NCBI GenBank assembly: GCA_020026395.1
Contig: JAHHQM010000012.1
Span: 1 to 48,666 of the forward strand
Direction of reading: 5' to 3'
Source of the DNA: Alistipes sp.
GTDB lineage: Bacteria > Bacteroidota > Bacteroidia > Bacteroidales > Rikenellaceae
DNA length: 48,666 nucleotides
Shown here: positions 39,887 through 48,666 of the stretch, piece after piece
How positions within the stretch are numbered: the stretch's first letter is position 1
How the letters are laid out: the number at the start of each line of letters is the position of its first letter
The notes under the pieces: model-generated
The model's input: the letters and a program-made list of their open reading frames with translations, nothing else
Database searches by the model: none
Told to the model about the DNA's origin: nothing
Made by a program: the position numbers and the translations under genes

Positions 39887-40888
39887 ATGAAACGTGTAAT
39901 CGGCATTGGAAATGCCTTGACCGACATGCTGGTCAACCTCAAGACAGACTCCGTACTCAGTCAATTCAATTTAGCCAAGGGCTCGATGAGTCTGGTGGAC
40001 ACTCCGCTTCAGACCGAGATTTCGAAATCGGTTGCCGGACTCCCCTACTCGCTTTCGCTGGGCGGCTCGGCAGGCAATACGATCCGCGCCATGGCCAAAT
40101 TGGGTTGCAGCGTGGGTTTCATCGGCAAGGTCGGCGAAGACAAAACGGGCGATTTCTTCCATCAGGCGTTGGAGAATCTGGGCGTGAGTCCCGTGGTATT
40201 CCGCGGTGAGGAGCGTTCGGGAAAGTGCGTATCGCTGATCTCTCCCGACGGCGAGCGTACGATGATCACTCACCTGGGTGCCGCCCTGGAATTGTCGGCC
40301 GAGGAGATCACCCCCGAGATTTTCAAGGGTTATGACTGCCTCTATGTCGAGGGCTATCTGGTGCAGAACCACGACCTGATCCGCAAGGCGGCCGCCATGG
40401 CCAAGGAGTGCGGTTTGGATGTGGCCATCGACCTTGCAAGTTTCAATGTCGTTGCCGAGAACCTCGAATTCCTGCGCGATCTGGTGCGCAACTATGTCGA
40501 TATCGTATTCGCCAACGAGGATGAGGCAAAGGCCTTCACCTCGGAGTCCGAACCGCTGAACGCCCTTCAGGCCATTTCGGAAATGGCTTCGCTGGCCGTC
40601 GTGAAGATCGGCATCAAGGGAGCGCTGATCAAACGCGGTAACGAAGTGGTACACGTCGGCATTATGGCAGCCGCCAAACGTGTCGATACGACGGGTGCGG
40701 GTGATTTCTATGCCGCAGGCTTCATGAGCGGCCTTTGCGACGGATTGTCGTTGCGCCAGTGCGGCACGATCGGTGCCATCACGGCCGGAAAGGTAATCGA
40801 AGTCGTGGGTACCACCTTCGGCGAAGAGTCGTGGCAGGATATTTTCCGCCTGGTACGAAAGGTCAAGACCGAAAAATACCTCTTCTAA
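39887..40888 (+). CDS. PfkB-family kinase, adenosine-kinase-like
   Basis: 333 residues. Ribokinase-fold kinase: GIGNALTDMLVNL at the N-terminus, GGSAGNTIRAMAKLG, SGKCVSLISPDGERTMITHLGAA, and the C-terminal anion hole and catalytic base DTTGAGDFYAAGF (Asp267; catalytic Asp273). The whole pattern is that of Bacteroidetes proteins annotated as adenosine kinase, making AMP from adenosine, though other sugar substrates are possible. It is probably in an operon with pfkA. Confidence 0.9.
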   Translation: MKRVIGIGNALTDMLVNLKTDSVLSQFNLAKGSMSLVDTPLQTEISKSVAGLPYSLSLGGSAGNTIRAMAKLGCSVGFIGKVGEDKTGDFFHQALENLGVSPVVFRGEERSGKCVSLISPDGERTMITHLGAALELSAEEITPEIFKGYDCLYVEGYLVQNHDLIRKAAAMAKECGLDVAIDLASFNVVAENLEFLRDLVRNYVDIVFANEDEAKAFTSESEPLNALQAISEMASLAVVKIGIKGALIKRGNEVVHVGIMAAAKRVDTTGAGDFYAAGFMSGLCDGLSLRQCGTIGAITAGKVIEVVGTTFGEESWQDIFRLVRKVKTEKYLF

Positions 40889-40906
40889 TATAAGAAGAAC
40901 ATCTCT

Positions 40907-40943
40907 AAAAAAAGGCAACCGTTCGACACGGTTGCCTTTTTTA
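40907..40943 (+). terminator. Terminator of the pfkA operon
   Basis: 15-bp stem (40907-40921 with 40929-40943), loop TTCGACA, T-rich 3' arm. Confidence 0.9.
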
Positions 40944-41142
40944 TTTAGGGGCAAAGGATCGGCAAAGGTTTTCCAAAGAATCGCCCCGGGCATTCGCGCG
41001 CCCCTACACCACGCGACACAACACGTTCCAAACAACACCCCACGCCTCCGCGCAACACCGTCCGCCCCCTGCGCCCACGCAACGTCCCGCGCACTTTCTC
41101 CGACGCCTCCGCGCAACTCTACCCCCGCGTCCGTCCCCAAAC
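40944..41142. other. C-rich gene-free spacer with direct repeat
   Basis: No gene. The plus strand is strongly C-rich and poor in T and G. ACGCCTCCGCGCAAC occurs at 41042-41056 and again at 41103-41117 (61-bp period). It also has GGGCATTCGCGCGCCCCTACA near 40988-41008, a look reminiscent of dispersed palindromic repeats. Confidence 0.45.
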
Positions 41143-41186
41143 AAAAAAAATTCCGAACACCCCACGCGAGGTATTCGGAATTTTTT
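41143..41186 (-). terminator. Terminator of dsbD
   Basis: Stem 41145-41157 with 41174-41186, A and T runs on both sides. 30 bases past the dsbD stop. Confidence 0.85.
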
Positions 41187-41215
41187 CAATGTGCAGTCCT
41201 TAAGACAGCCTCGGA

Positions 41216-43261
41216 TTATTTCGAAGCTTTGTAAGCTTTCTTACCGTTGTTCAGGAACTCGATGAAGCCTTCGATGCTCAGGTCGTAACCGCGAGCCTCA
41301 ACCAGCAATTCGGTCGGTTTCTCGGGACTTACCAGGAAGTAGTAAGGCTGAGCGTTCTTCGCGAAATTGGTGGTTACGAAGTGCGAGTTGATCTTACCCA
41401 GGCTCGTCAGTACCTTACCCGTCTCGGTCGTTACATGCTCCTCTTCGGGAAGTTCGGTCTTGTCATCGGCGTAGAGTACGCAGAGTACGAAGTCCTCACG
41501 CAACATCTTCAGAACGGTGGGATCCGACCATACGCGGGTCTCCATCTCACGGCAGTTTACGCAACCGTGACCCGAGAAGTCGATGAAGATGGGTTTGTCG
41601 ACCTTCTTGGCATAAGCCTCGGCCTCCTCGATGTCGAAGAATGCCTGGAGGTTATAGGGCAGGTGCAGGAAATCGCTGTATTTGGGCGCTTTTCCGTCGA
41701 CCGTCGTCAGCGTGTTTGCGGGAGCAGCCGCAGCCGTTCCACCCATCGACAGGTTGAAATCCTGCGTGGTGATGGGAGGCAGGTAACCCGAAAGTGCCTT
41801 CAAAGGAGCACCCCACATACCGGGCAACATGTAAACTACGAACGTGAAGGTGATGATAGTCAGGATCAGACGGCCTACGCTCATGTGCTTGAACTCGCTG
41901 TCGTGCGAGAAACGGATCTTACCCAGCAGGTAGAGACCCAGCAGGGTGAAGGTGGCGATCCAGATGGCGAGGTAAACCTCACGATCGAGCAGTCTCCAGT
42001 GGTAGGTCATATCGGCCATCGACAGGAACTTGAAACCGAGGGCAACCTCAATGAAACCGAGGACAACCTTCACCGAGTTCAACCAACCGCCGCTCTTCGG
42101 CATCTTCTTCAGCATCGAGGGGAACAGGGCGAAGAAGGTGAAAGGCAGTGCGAAGGTGATCGAGAAGGCCATGATGGTGATGATAGGCGTCCAGAACTCA
42201 CCTGCGGTCGATTTGATCAGCACCGAACCCACGATCGGCCCCGTGCAGGAGAACGAAACCAACACCAAAGTCAGGGCCATGAAGAAGATACCGCCCAGAC
42301 CCTTGTTGTCGGCGTGGCTGTCCGATTTGTTAACCATCCACGAAGGCATCGTGATTTCGAATGCACCGAAGAACGAAGCAGCGAAAGCCATGAATACAAG
42401 GAAGAAGATGATATTGGGAAGCCAGTGCGTAGCCAACCAGTTGAAGATGTCGGCCGTTACGGCATCACCACCCACAACGCGCGTAATCAGGATGATTGCG
42501 GCAATAGGCAGCGTGTAGAGCAATACGATGAAGAAACCGTACATCATGGCGCGGAAGCGACCCATTGCGGGGTTCTCCGAGCCGTGCATGAAGAACGAAA
42601 CGGTCATCGGGATCATCGGGAATACGCAGGGAGTCAACATGGCGACAAAGCCCCAGATGACTGCTTCCAGAATGTAAGCCCAGATCGAACCGCCCTTCTC
42701 CTCCTTAGCCTCGGAGATCGTTGCCTCTTCCTTGGCGGGCTCTTCAGCGGCGGGTTCCTCGACTACGGGGTTCTCGGCCAGGATCTTCTCCAGATCCACG
42801 CCCTCGGCCTGTTTCAAGTCGATCGTAAGATCCACGTCGGTCGGGGTCATGCAGGCGCCGTCCATGCAGATCTGATAGTAGATCGAAGCCTTCACCGAAG
42901 CCGCAGCTACGTTCAGACGGATCTTTTGTGCAAAACGAACCACACCCTCGAAGGTGCCGATCTCCATCTCGAAGATCTCGTCCATGGCGCGATGGGGTTT
43001 GTCCAACATCTCGACAGCGCCGAGGTACTGAACGCCCTCAACCTTGTCGAATTTGATTTCGGTTGCGGCAGGACCGTTCTCATAGGGGCCGAGGTCATAC
43101 ATGTGGAAACCTTCGGGAATCGAAGCCTCCAATACGATGCGATACTCGTTACCCTCCAAATGCTCGACTGAGCTTTTCCAGGCTGTTTCCTGAGCCGATG
43201 CCATGCCCGTGATGAACAGCGAGGCGATCAGCAGGAATACAATGCGTAATTTTTTAAGCAT
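41216..43261 (-). CDS. dsbD: Thiol:disulfide interchange protein DsbD
   Basis: 681 residues. It carries electrons from cytoplasmic thioredoxin across the inner membrane to periplasmic thiol proteins. Three parts are visible: a periplasmic N-domain after the signal peptide, with Cys132 and Cys137 (QICMDGACMTP); a membrane core with about eight segments and its two Cys (Cys212 in LTPCVFPMIPMTV, Cys339 in VSFSCTGPIVG); and a C-terminal thioredoxin-like domain with GHGCVNCREME (Cys567, Cys570). A Glu/Ala-rich linker (about 165-190) joins the first two. Possible client: the large thioredoxin lipoprotein at 1423-5493, not linked in operon. Confidence 0.94.
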   Translation of the reverse strand: MLKKLRIVFLLIASLFITGMASAQETAWKSSVEHLEGNEYRIVLEASIPEGFHMYDLGPYENGPAATEIKFDKVEGVQYLGAVEMLDKPHRAMDEIFEMEIGTFEGVVRFAQKIRLNVAAASVKASIYYQICMDGACMTPTDVDLTIDLKQAEGVDLEKILAENPVVEEPAAEEPAKEEATISEAKEEKGGSIWAYILEAVIWGFVAMLTPCVFPMIPMTVSFFMHGSENPAMGRFRAMMYGFFIVLLYTLPIAAIILITRVVGGDAVTADIFNWLATHWLPNIIFFLVFMAFAASFFGAFEITMPSWMVNKSDSHADNKGLGGIFFMALTLVLVSFSCTGPIVGSVLIKSTAGEFWTPIITIMAFSITFALPFTFFALFPSMLKKMPKSGGWLNSVKVVLGFIEVALGFKFLSMADMTYHWRLLDREVYLAIWIATFTLLGLYLLGKIRFSHDSEFKHMSVGRLILTIITFTFVVYMLPGMWGAPLKALSGYLPPITTQDFNLSMGGTAAAAPANTLTTVDGKAPKYSDFLHLPYNLQAFFDIEEAEAYAKKVDKPIFIDFSGHGCVNCREMETRVWSDPTVLKMLREDFVLCVLYADDKTELPEEEHVTTETGKVLTSLGKINSHFVTTNFAKNAQPYYFLVSPEKPTELLVEARGYDLSIEGFIEFLNNGKKAYKASK

Positions 43262-43317
43262 AATTTGAGTAAAAATTGAAGTTTTAATTCAAAAATATAA
43301 CGGGTTTTTAATTTGCG

Positions 43318-43356
43318 CAAAGATAATTCTTTTATCTGGATAAATTCATATATTTG
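43318..43356. promoter_or_regulatory. Divergent -7 elements, dsbD and GT2 genes
   Basis: TATCTTTG on the minus strand (43325-43318) for dsbD and TATATTTG (43349-43356) for the glycosyltransferase, whose ATG is five bases further on. Neither has a clear -33. Confidence 0.5.
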
Positions 43357-43360
43357 TGAT

Positions 43361-44254
43361 ATGATTTCACTTTCGCTCATAATTCCGACCCATAATCGGG
43401 CATCGGAACTGATTTTTGCGTTAAATTCGGTGGCCCGGCAAAGTCTTTCCCCCGAAAAATGGGAGTGTGTCGTGGTGGACAACCGATCGACGGACACGAC
43501 CCGGGAGGAGTTTTTCAAGTTTCGCGACAAGCACCCCGAACTGAATCTGCGCATCGTCCGCGAAGAGCAACCCGGCGTGTCGTATGCCCGCAACCGCGGC
43601 ATACGGGAGTGTCACTCGGAATTTCTGGCCTTCATCGACGACGACGAGCACGTGAATCCCGATTTTCTGAAATCCTACCTCGAATTTTTCCAAAGCCACC
43701 CCACGGCCATGGTTGCCGGAGGGCGCATCATCGCCGAATACCCAGAAGGACGTCCCGCATGGATGTCGAAATATGTCGAAATGCCCATCGCCAACCCGAT
43801 GGATTTCGGGTCGGAGGTCTGCCCCTTCCCCCGCGGACGAGTTCCCGGAGGGGGTAATATGGCGTTCCGCCGTGCGATTTTCGACCGCATCGAGGGTTTT
43901 GACTCTTCGCTCGGACGCGTCGGACGCGAACTGATCGGCGGAGAGGAGAACGACCTTTTCGAGCGCCTTCTTTGTTCGGGCGAAGTGATCTGGTATGTTC
44001 CCACGGCCGTCATGTGGCACGTGATTCCGCCCCGCAAACTCACCCCCGAATATTTCCGCAAATTGGCGCGGAACGTGGGCATCAGCCAGCGTCTTCGTGC
44101 CGAAATCCACGACCGCCGGGCAAAAAGCCGCGTACTGGAGCTTCTGAAATGGGGCGCTACGCTTCTGCTCTGCCTTATGATGTCACCCCGTAAATCGGTG
44201 TGGCTCATCCGTTTGCGTGCAGGCATCTCCCGCGGTCTGTTCCTCGGACGCTAA
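43361..44254 (+). CDS. GT2 family glycosyltransferase
   Basis: 297 residues from the ATG at 43361 (MISLSLIIPTHNRASEL); the longer frame to 43313 would start before the promoter. The GT-A fold is shown by LIIPTHNRA, VVVDNRSTDTT, PGVSYARNRGI and the metal-binding FIDDDEHV, with GGEENDLFERLL as the C-terminal acidic ED-type motif. A weak hydrophobic stretch near residues 265-280 suggests membrane association. It probably adds a sugar to a cell-surface glycan; donor and acceptor unknown. Convergent with the patatin gene: both stops share CTAA (44251-44254). Confidence 0.9.
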   Translation: MISLSLIIPTHNRASELIFALNSVARQSLSPEKWECVVVDNRSTDTTREEFFKFRDKHPELNLRIVREEQPGVSYARNRGIRECHSEFLAFIDDDEHVNPDFLKSYLEFFQSHPTAMVAGGRIIAEYPEGRPAWMSKYVEMPIANPMDFGSEVCPFPRGRVPGGGNMAFRRAIFDRIEGFDSSLGRVGRELIGGEENDLFERLLCSGEVIWYVPTAVMWHVIPPRKLTPEYFRKLARNVGISQRLRAEIHDRRAKSRVLELLKWGATLLLCLMMSPRKSVWLIRLRAGISRGLFLGR

Positions 44255-45054
44255 TCCATCGAACGTTTTTTCTCGTATTCGTCCAGCGCTTTTCGGGCAA
44301 TCGTATGCCCCGCACGGACAATCTCCGCGGCACGATACATCTCGAAAACGCCGAAACTGTCGGCCGCCATCGGAATAAGGATGTCGGGCGGACACACCGC
44401 ACACATCTGACGGGCGATCTGCTGCTGCATGATCTGCATCGTCGAGTGGATCATCTTGAACGAATTTTCCGACTGCTTGATGCGCCGTTCGGGGTGTTGT
44501 TCGAATCCCATGCAGACATCGACCGCCACCAAAAGATCCCCTTCGGTTCGGTGTACCCGATTGACAGGCAGCGGATTCACCACGCCGCCGTCAATCAGCA
44601 GATGATTTCCGCGATGTACGGGTTTGAAGAACGAAGGGATCGAGATCGAGGCACGGATGGCATGGTACAGCCCGCCCCGCTCGAAGAGGATTTCACTACC
44701 CGTCATCCAGTCGGCCGCCACGGCCGTGAAGGGGATTTCCAGCTGTTCGATCTGCACTTCCGGCACGAGTTTTTTCATGGCACGGATCACGCGGTCGCCT
44801 TTCACCCAGCCGCTTCCGCTCAAGGAGAGATCCAACAGCGAAAAGACCTTATACTTGTCGAGCGAACACATCCACTCCTTGAAGGCTTGCAGATTGCCCG
44901 AAGCGTACATGCCGCCGACCAACGCACCCATCGAGGTTCCCGCCACCGCCGAAATTTCATAACCGCGGCGTTCCAGCTCCTCGATCACCCCGATGTGGGC
45001 AATTCCGCGAGCGCCGCCACCGCCCAATACGAGGGCAATTTTCGGTTTTTCCAT
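44251..45054 (-). CDS. Patatin-like phospholipase
   Basis: 267 residues. The oxyanion hole GGGGARGIAHIGV (11-23), the nucleophile GTSMG (Ser41) and the catalytic Asp in LIDGGVVNPLP (Asp155) form the Ser-Asp dyad of patatin-type lipases of the bacterial RssA/YchK type. No signal peptide, so it is cytoplasmic. It should hydrolyse lipids, but the substrate is unknown. Confidence 0.92.
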   Translation of the reverse strand: MEKPKIALVLGGGGARGIAHIGVIEELERRGYEISAVAGTSMGALVGGMYASGNLQAFKEWMCSLDKYKVFSLLDLSLSGSGWVKGDRVIRAMKKLVPEVQIEQLEIPFTAVAADWMTGSEILFERGGLYHAIRASISIPSFFKPVHRGNHLLIDGGVVNPLPVNRVHRTEGDLLVAVDVCMGFEQHPERRIKQSENSFKMIHSTMQIMQQQIARQMCAVCPPDILIPMAADSFGVFEMYRAAEIVRAGHTIARKALDEYEKKRSMD

Positions 45055-45133
45055 TTTTCGTTCGTTTAAGGTTGAAAATCAGTATAAAAATCAGAAGACA
45101 CCAATATATAATATATAGCCTTCCGGAAAACGT

Positions 45134-45667
45134 CTATTCGCTTATGACACAATCCATAAAGACATCGTGCGGCTCGACGGGCAACTCACCGACCAGCTGG
45201 TGACGGTAGCAGACACCCGCCTTACAGGCACGGAATCCGTTGCGCGACAAGTACTTATCGTAGTATCCGCGGCCGCGACCCATACGGGCACCCGCCCGGG
45301 TAAAGGCCACTCCCGGCACCACGATCAGATCGATCTCCTCAGGACGGCACAACACCGCCTCGTCGCCCGGTTCCATAATGCCGAACGCACCCGACACCAG
45401 CGTCGCGGGATCATACTCGAAAAAGTCCATCTCGTCACCCTCGACTTTCGGGATGACGACCCGCTTGGTTTTGCTCCATTTCCGGAGCGTCTTTTCGGTG
45501 GAAACTTCGTCGGGCAGCGCCGCAAAAAACGCCACACAACGAGCCTCTTGGAACGCCTCCAACTGCTCGACCTGCGAGAAAATACGCTCCTCGGCCAATC
45601 CCCTGTTTTGGGGGGTAACCGCACGGTTCAACCGCTTGATTTCGGTACGCAACTCCTTTTTATTCAT
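45134..45667 (-). CDS. 5-formyltetrahydrofolate cyclo-ligase
   Basis: 177 residues. It converts 5-formyl-THF to 5,10-methenyl-THF with ATP. The family motifs are the basic N-terminus KKELRTEIKRLNRAV, ALPDEVST, VVIPKV, IDLIVVPGVAF and the phosphate-binding GRGRGYYDKYL. Single gene; the minus-strand promoter was not clear. Confidence 0.95.
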   Translation of the reverse strand: MNKKELRTEIKRLNRAVTPQNRGLAEERIFSQVEQLEAFQEARCVAFFAALPDEVSTEKTLRKWSKTKRVVIPKVEGDEMDFFEYDPATLVSGAFGIMEPGDEAVLCRPEEIDLIVVPGVAFTRAGARMGRGRGYYDKYLSRNGFRACKAGVCYRHQLVGELPVEPHDVFMDCVISE

Positions 45668-45704
45668 AAATATTGTGTTCTATTGTAAAAAAATATCCCT
45701 TTTT

Positions 45705-45735
45705 ATTGTTATTCCACAAACAATCTTTATCTTTG
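45705..45735 (+). promoter_or_regulatory. Promoter of frdCAB
   Basis: ATTG (45705-45708, one change from TTTG), 19 nt, TATCTTTG (45728-45735). Transcription would start near 45742, leaving a leader of about 130 nt before frdC. Confidence 0.65.
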
Positions 45736-45870
45736 CGATATATTTCCAAAACACGCATTGTTTGCCTGCCTGCTCTGTTCTCCACGACTTGCCGGGCGAC
45801 TGTGCGTATGTATTCAGGATAGCGTGTAAAACATTTATTCACATACAAATATAACTAATTTTTTAACATT

Positions 45871-46563
45871 ATGAGTTGTTTCTTAACCAATTCCTCTCTC
45901 GGAAAGAAGGTGGTGATGAGCGTGTCGGGTGCATTCCTCGTGCTTTTCATCCTCTTCCACATGTCGATGAACATCACGGCGATCATCAGCCCCGAAGGCT
46001 ACAACATGATCTGCGGGTTCCTCGGCGCCAACTGGTACGCACTGGCCGGTACCCTCGTATTGGCTCTGGGCGTGTTGGTGCACATCATCTACGCGTTGAT
46101 CCTCACGATCAACAACTACAAGGCACGCGGTAACCAGCGTTACGCCGTAACCGCCAAGGAGCCGGGTGTAAGCTGGGCTTCGAAAAACATGCTCGTGCTC
46201 GGTTTCATCATCGTAGTCGGCATGGGTCTCCACCTGTACAACTTCTGGGCAAAGATGCAGCTCGTCGAGCTCCTCGGCCAGCACACCAATTCGCTCGGCC
46301 TGAGCCCCAAAGACGGTGCTTCGCTGATCCAGGCTACGTTCTCGTGCTGGGGTTATGTCGTTGTTTACCTCCTGTGGTTCGCCGCTCTGTGGTTCCACCT
46401 TACGCACGGCGTTTGGTCGATGTTCCAGTCGATGGGTTGGGCCAACAACACCTGGTACCCCCGTCTGAAGTGCCTCGCAAACATCGTGGCTACCATCATT
46501 TTCCTGGGCTTTGCCGCCGTGGTACTCTGCTACGCACTGGGCTTTGTCACCGTTGCCGCCTAA
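45871..46563 (+). CDS. frdC: Fumarate reductase/succinate dehydrogenase cytochrome b subunit
   Basis: 230 residues, five membrane segments. This is the B-type (dihaem) membrane anchor that passes electrons between menaquinol and FrdB/FrdA. Candidate haem-ligand His residues are in LFILFHMSMN (His30), VLVHIIYALI (His71), GLHLYNFW (His121) and WFHLTHGVW (His176/179), matching the spacing of the Wolinella-type enzyme. First gene of frdCAB, 54 bp before frdA. Fumarate respiration is the main succinate-forming route in Bacteroidales. Confidence 0.96.
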   Translation: MSCFLTNSSLGKKVVMSVSGAFLVLFILFHMSMNITAIISPEGYNMICGFLGANWYALAGTLVLALGVLVHIIYALILTINNYKARGNQRYAVTAKEPGVSWASKNMLVLGFIIVVGMGLHLYNFWAKMQLVELLGQHTNSLGLSPKDGASLIQATFSCWGYVVVYLLWFAALWFHLTHGVWSMFQSMGWANNTWYPRLKCLANIVATIIFLGFAAVVLCYALGFVTVAA

Positions 46564-46617
46564 TCTGACGGACATTTTCTAAGAAGTAATTTTTAAGAAC
46601 AATAAATCACACAAGAT

Positions 46618-48564
46618 ATGGCTTTCAAATTAGATGCTAAAATTCCTGCCGGTGCTCTTGAACAGAAATGGAGCAATCACAAGGCTGCCATCAAAGTCGT
46701 AAGCCCCGCAAACAAGCGTAAGCTCGACATCATCATCATCGGTACAGGTCTCGGCGGTGCATCCGCTGCTGCTTCACTCGGTGAATTAGGCTATAATGTC
46801 AAAGTTTTCTGCATTCAGGACTCGCCCCGTCGTGCACACTCGATCGCCGCTCAGGGTGGTATCAATGCAGCCAAAAATTACCAAAACGATAACGACTCGA
46901 TTTACCGCCTGTTCTACGATACGATCAAGGGTGGTGACTACCGTGCCCGTGAGGCCAACGTATACCGTATGGCCGAGGTTTCGAACCTCATCATCGACCA
47001 GTGTGTCGCTCAGGGTGTACCTTTCGCACGCGAATACGGCGGTCTTCTGGCCAACCGTTCGTTCGGTGGTGCGCAGGTATCGCGTACGTTCTATGCCCGC
47101 GGTCAAACGGGTCAGCAGCTGCTGCTGGGTGCTTACTCGGCACTCAACAAGGAGGTTGCCAACGGTTCGGTGAAGACCTATCCCCGTCACGAGATGCTCG
47201 ACATCGTCATCGAGAACGGCGAGGCAAGAGGTATCATCGCCCGCAACCTGATCAACGGTCAGATCGAGCGCTTCGGTGCACACGCCGTCGTATTGGCTAC
47301 GGGTGGTTACGGTAACGTATTCTTCCTGTCGACCAACGCCATGGCTTCGAACGGTTCGGCCATGATGCAGTGCTACCGCAAGGGTGCCGGTATCGCCAAC
47401 CCCTGCTTCACGCAGATCCACCCCACCTGTATCCCCGTACACGGTACGCAGCAGTCGAAACTGACGCTGATGTCGGAGTCGTTGCGTAACGACGGTCGTA
47501 TCTGGGTTCCCAAAAAGTTGGAGGACGTCAAGGCCATCCGTGCCGGAAAACTCCAGCCTTCTGACATCAAGGAGGAGGATCGTGACTACTATCTGGAGCG
47601 CCGTTACCCCGCATTCGGTAACCTCGTTCCGCGTGACGTGGCTTCGCGTGCCGCCAAAGAGCGTTGCGACGCTGGCTACGGTGTAAACGAGACCGGTTTG
47701 GCCGTTTACCTCGACTTCAAGACCGCCATCGCCCGTCTGGGTAAAGAGGTCATCAAGAAGCGTTACGGTAACCTGTTCGATATGTACGAAGAGATCACCA
47801 ACGTAAGTCCTTACGAGCAGCCCATGCAGATCTTCCCCGCCGTTCACTACACGATGGGTGGTATCTGGGTTGACTACAACCTGATGACGACCATCCCCGG
47901 TCTGTACGCCATCGGCGAGTGTAACTTCTCGGATCACGGTGCCAACCGTCTGGGTGCTTCGGCTCTGATGCAGGGTCTGGCCGACGGTTACTTCGTACTG
48001 CCCTACACCATCGGCGACTACCTGTCGCACAAGATCCAGGCTCCGAAGGTAGACACCACGACCAAGGCATTCGACGATGCAGAGAAGGCCGTGAAAGCCA
48101 AGATCGAGAAGCTGATGTCGATCAAGGGTCAGCAGTCGGTAGACGATATCCACAAGAAGCTGGGGCACATCATGTGGGAGAACGTAGGTATGGCACGTAC
48201 CAAGGAGTCGTTGGACAAGGCCATCGTCGAGATTCAGGCTTTGCGCAAGGAGTTCTGGAAGGACGTGAAGGTCGTAGGTCGCGAGAACGACTTCAACGTA
48301 GAGTTGGAGAAGGCACTTCGTCTGGCCGACTTCCTGGAGTTGGGCGAGCTGATCGCACGCGATGCACTCAACCGTGAGGAGTCTTGCGGTGGTCACTTCC
48401 GTGTGGAGCACCAGACCGAGGAAGGTGAGGCTAAACGTGACGATGAGAACTTCGTTTACGCAGCCGTATGGGAGTACAAGGGCGAGGATCAGGTTCCCGA
48501 ACTGACGAAGGAGCCGCTGAACTTCGAGTTTGTTCACCCCGCACAGCGTAACTACAAAGACTAA
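46618..48564 (+). CDS. frdA: Fumarate reductase/succinate dehydrogenase flavoprotein subunit
   Basis: 648 residues. Catalytic subunit that interconverts fumarate and succinate using covalent FAD. The FAD-binding GTGLGGASAA (42-51), the flavin-linking His in RRAHSIAAQGGINA (His74), HPTCIPV, LVPRDVASRA and AIGECNFSDHGANRLGASALMQ are all present. Codon use is strongly biased, consistent with high expression. Second gene of the operon; frdB follows after 34 bp. Confidence 0.98.
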   Translation: MAFKLDAKIPAGALEQKWSNHKAAIKVVSPANKRKLDIIIIGTGLGGASAAASLGELGYNVKVFCIQDSPRRAHSIAAQGGINAAKNYQNDNDSIYRLFYDTIKGGDYRAREANVYRMAEVSNLIIDQCVAQGVPFAREYGGLLANRSFGGAQVSRTFYARGQTGQQLLLGAYSALNKEVANGSVKTYPRHEMLDIVIENGEARGIIARNLINGQIERFGAHAVVLATGGYGNVFFLSTNAMASNGSAMMQCYRKGAGIANPCFTQIHPTCIPVHGTQQSKLTLMSESLRNDGRIWVPKKLEDVKAIRAGKLQPSDIKEEDRDYYLERRYPAFGNLVPRDVASRAAKERCDAGYGVNETGLAVYLDFKTAIARLGKEVIKKRYGNLFDMYEEITNVSPYEQPMQIFPAVHYTMGGIWVDYNLMTTIPGLYAIGECNFSDHGANRLGASALMQGLADGYFVLPYTIGDYLSHKIQAPKVDTTTKAFDDAEKAVKAKIEKLMSIKGQQSVDDIHKKLGHIMWENVGMARTKESLDKAIVEIQALRKEFWKDVKVVGRENDFNVELEKALRLADFLELGELIARDALNREESCGGHFRVEHQTEEGEAKRDDENFVYAAVWEYKGEDQVPELTKEPLNFEFVHPAQRNYKD

Positions 48565-48598
48565 CGACGTCGTAACACTTTAATTAAATTTTGACACA

Positions 48599-48666
48599 AT
48601 GAATTTCACATTAAAGATATGGCGTCAGAAGGACGCTAAAAGCAAAGGAGAATTCAAGACCTACAA
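48599..48666 (+). CDS. frdB: Fumarate reductase iron-sulfur subunit, 5' end only
   Basis: Only the first 22 codons are in the window (MNFTLKIWRQKDAKSKGEF...), with the rest beyond the right edge. The start and the position after frdA match the N-terminus of FrdB, which carries the 2Fe-2S, 4Fe-4S and 3Fe-4S clusters between FrdA and FrdC. Confidence 0.92.
   Translation, partial: MNFTLKIWRQKDAKSKGEFKTY

Noticed and set aside
46786..48537. 583-codon minus-strand ORF opposite frdA
   Set aside because: frdA is certain; the antisense frame is open only because frdA has strongly biased codons.

Overview
The window looks like chromosomal DNA of a Bacteroidales bacterium, most likely Alistipes (Rikenellaceae) or a close relative. 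The genus is an inference; the order is well supported. Evidence: promoters follow the Bacteroidetes pattern TTTG-N19-21-TAnnTTTG with few clear Shine-Dalgarno sites; there is a B-type frdCAB fumarate reductase; and there are Bacteroidetes-typical families (DUF4199/DUF4293, DUF5723, fimbrillin-like lipoprotein, C10 Spi-type protease, PspC/GIN modules). Coding DNA is moderately GC-rich with strong codon bias, which creates long antisense shadow ORFs. Only the left edge (1-427) and the 3' part of the fimbrillin-like gene are clearly AT-richer.

Layout. 1-427: 3' end of a Bpu10I-like restriction endonuclease, probably acquired. 780-7721: cell-envelope genes: an NlpE-like lipoprotein, a 1356-residue lipoprotein with an embedded thioredoxin domain, and a secreted C10 cysteine protease. 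7937-12665 (minus): M16 peptidase lipoprotein with DUF456 protein, then panC-panD. 12897-18381 (plus): M49 dipeptidyl peptidase III lipoprotein, a structured spacer, then the repair operon pcrA/uvrD-nth. 18378-19637 (minus): radical SAM/SPASM maturase of the anaerobic sulfatase-maturase type. 19734-24053 (plus): nitroreductase-mltG, a Sua5/YrdC protein, and DUF4199-GT2-DUF4293. 24203-26698 (minus): lipoprotein plus outer-membrane barrel operon. 26839-28816: uvrC and tRNA-Leu(CAA). 28971-31196 (minus): a 53-residue micropeptide followed by a fimbrillin-like lipoprotein. 31639-31709 (minus): tRNA-Gln(CTG). 31841-34466: nucleoside permease and acyltransferase. 34539-35198 (minus): transaldolase-like aldolase. 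35382-38574: an envelope-stress-like operon PspC / mini-PspC / PadR regulator / GIN-domain protein / PspC. 38870-40888: pfkA and a PfkB-family (adenosine-type) kinase. 41216-43261 (minus): DsbD. 43361-45667: GT2 glycosyltransferase, patatin, and 5-formyl-THF cyclo-ligase. 45871-end: frdC-frdA-frdB, cut off by the window edge.

Most of the window is housekeeping (fermentative energy metabolism, glycolysis, cofactors, DNA repair, translation) mixed with cell-envelope functions. Best candidates for something less described: the PspC/PadR/GIN operon, with an operator-like dyad in its promoter and a TGA replacing a conserved Trp in the mini-PspC; the micropeptide plus two-repeat fimbrillin-like lipoprotein; the giant thioredoxin lipoprotein; and the structured RNA-like element upstream of pcrA. 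No CRISPR array, prophage, insertion sequence or rRNA was seen.
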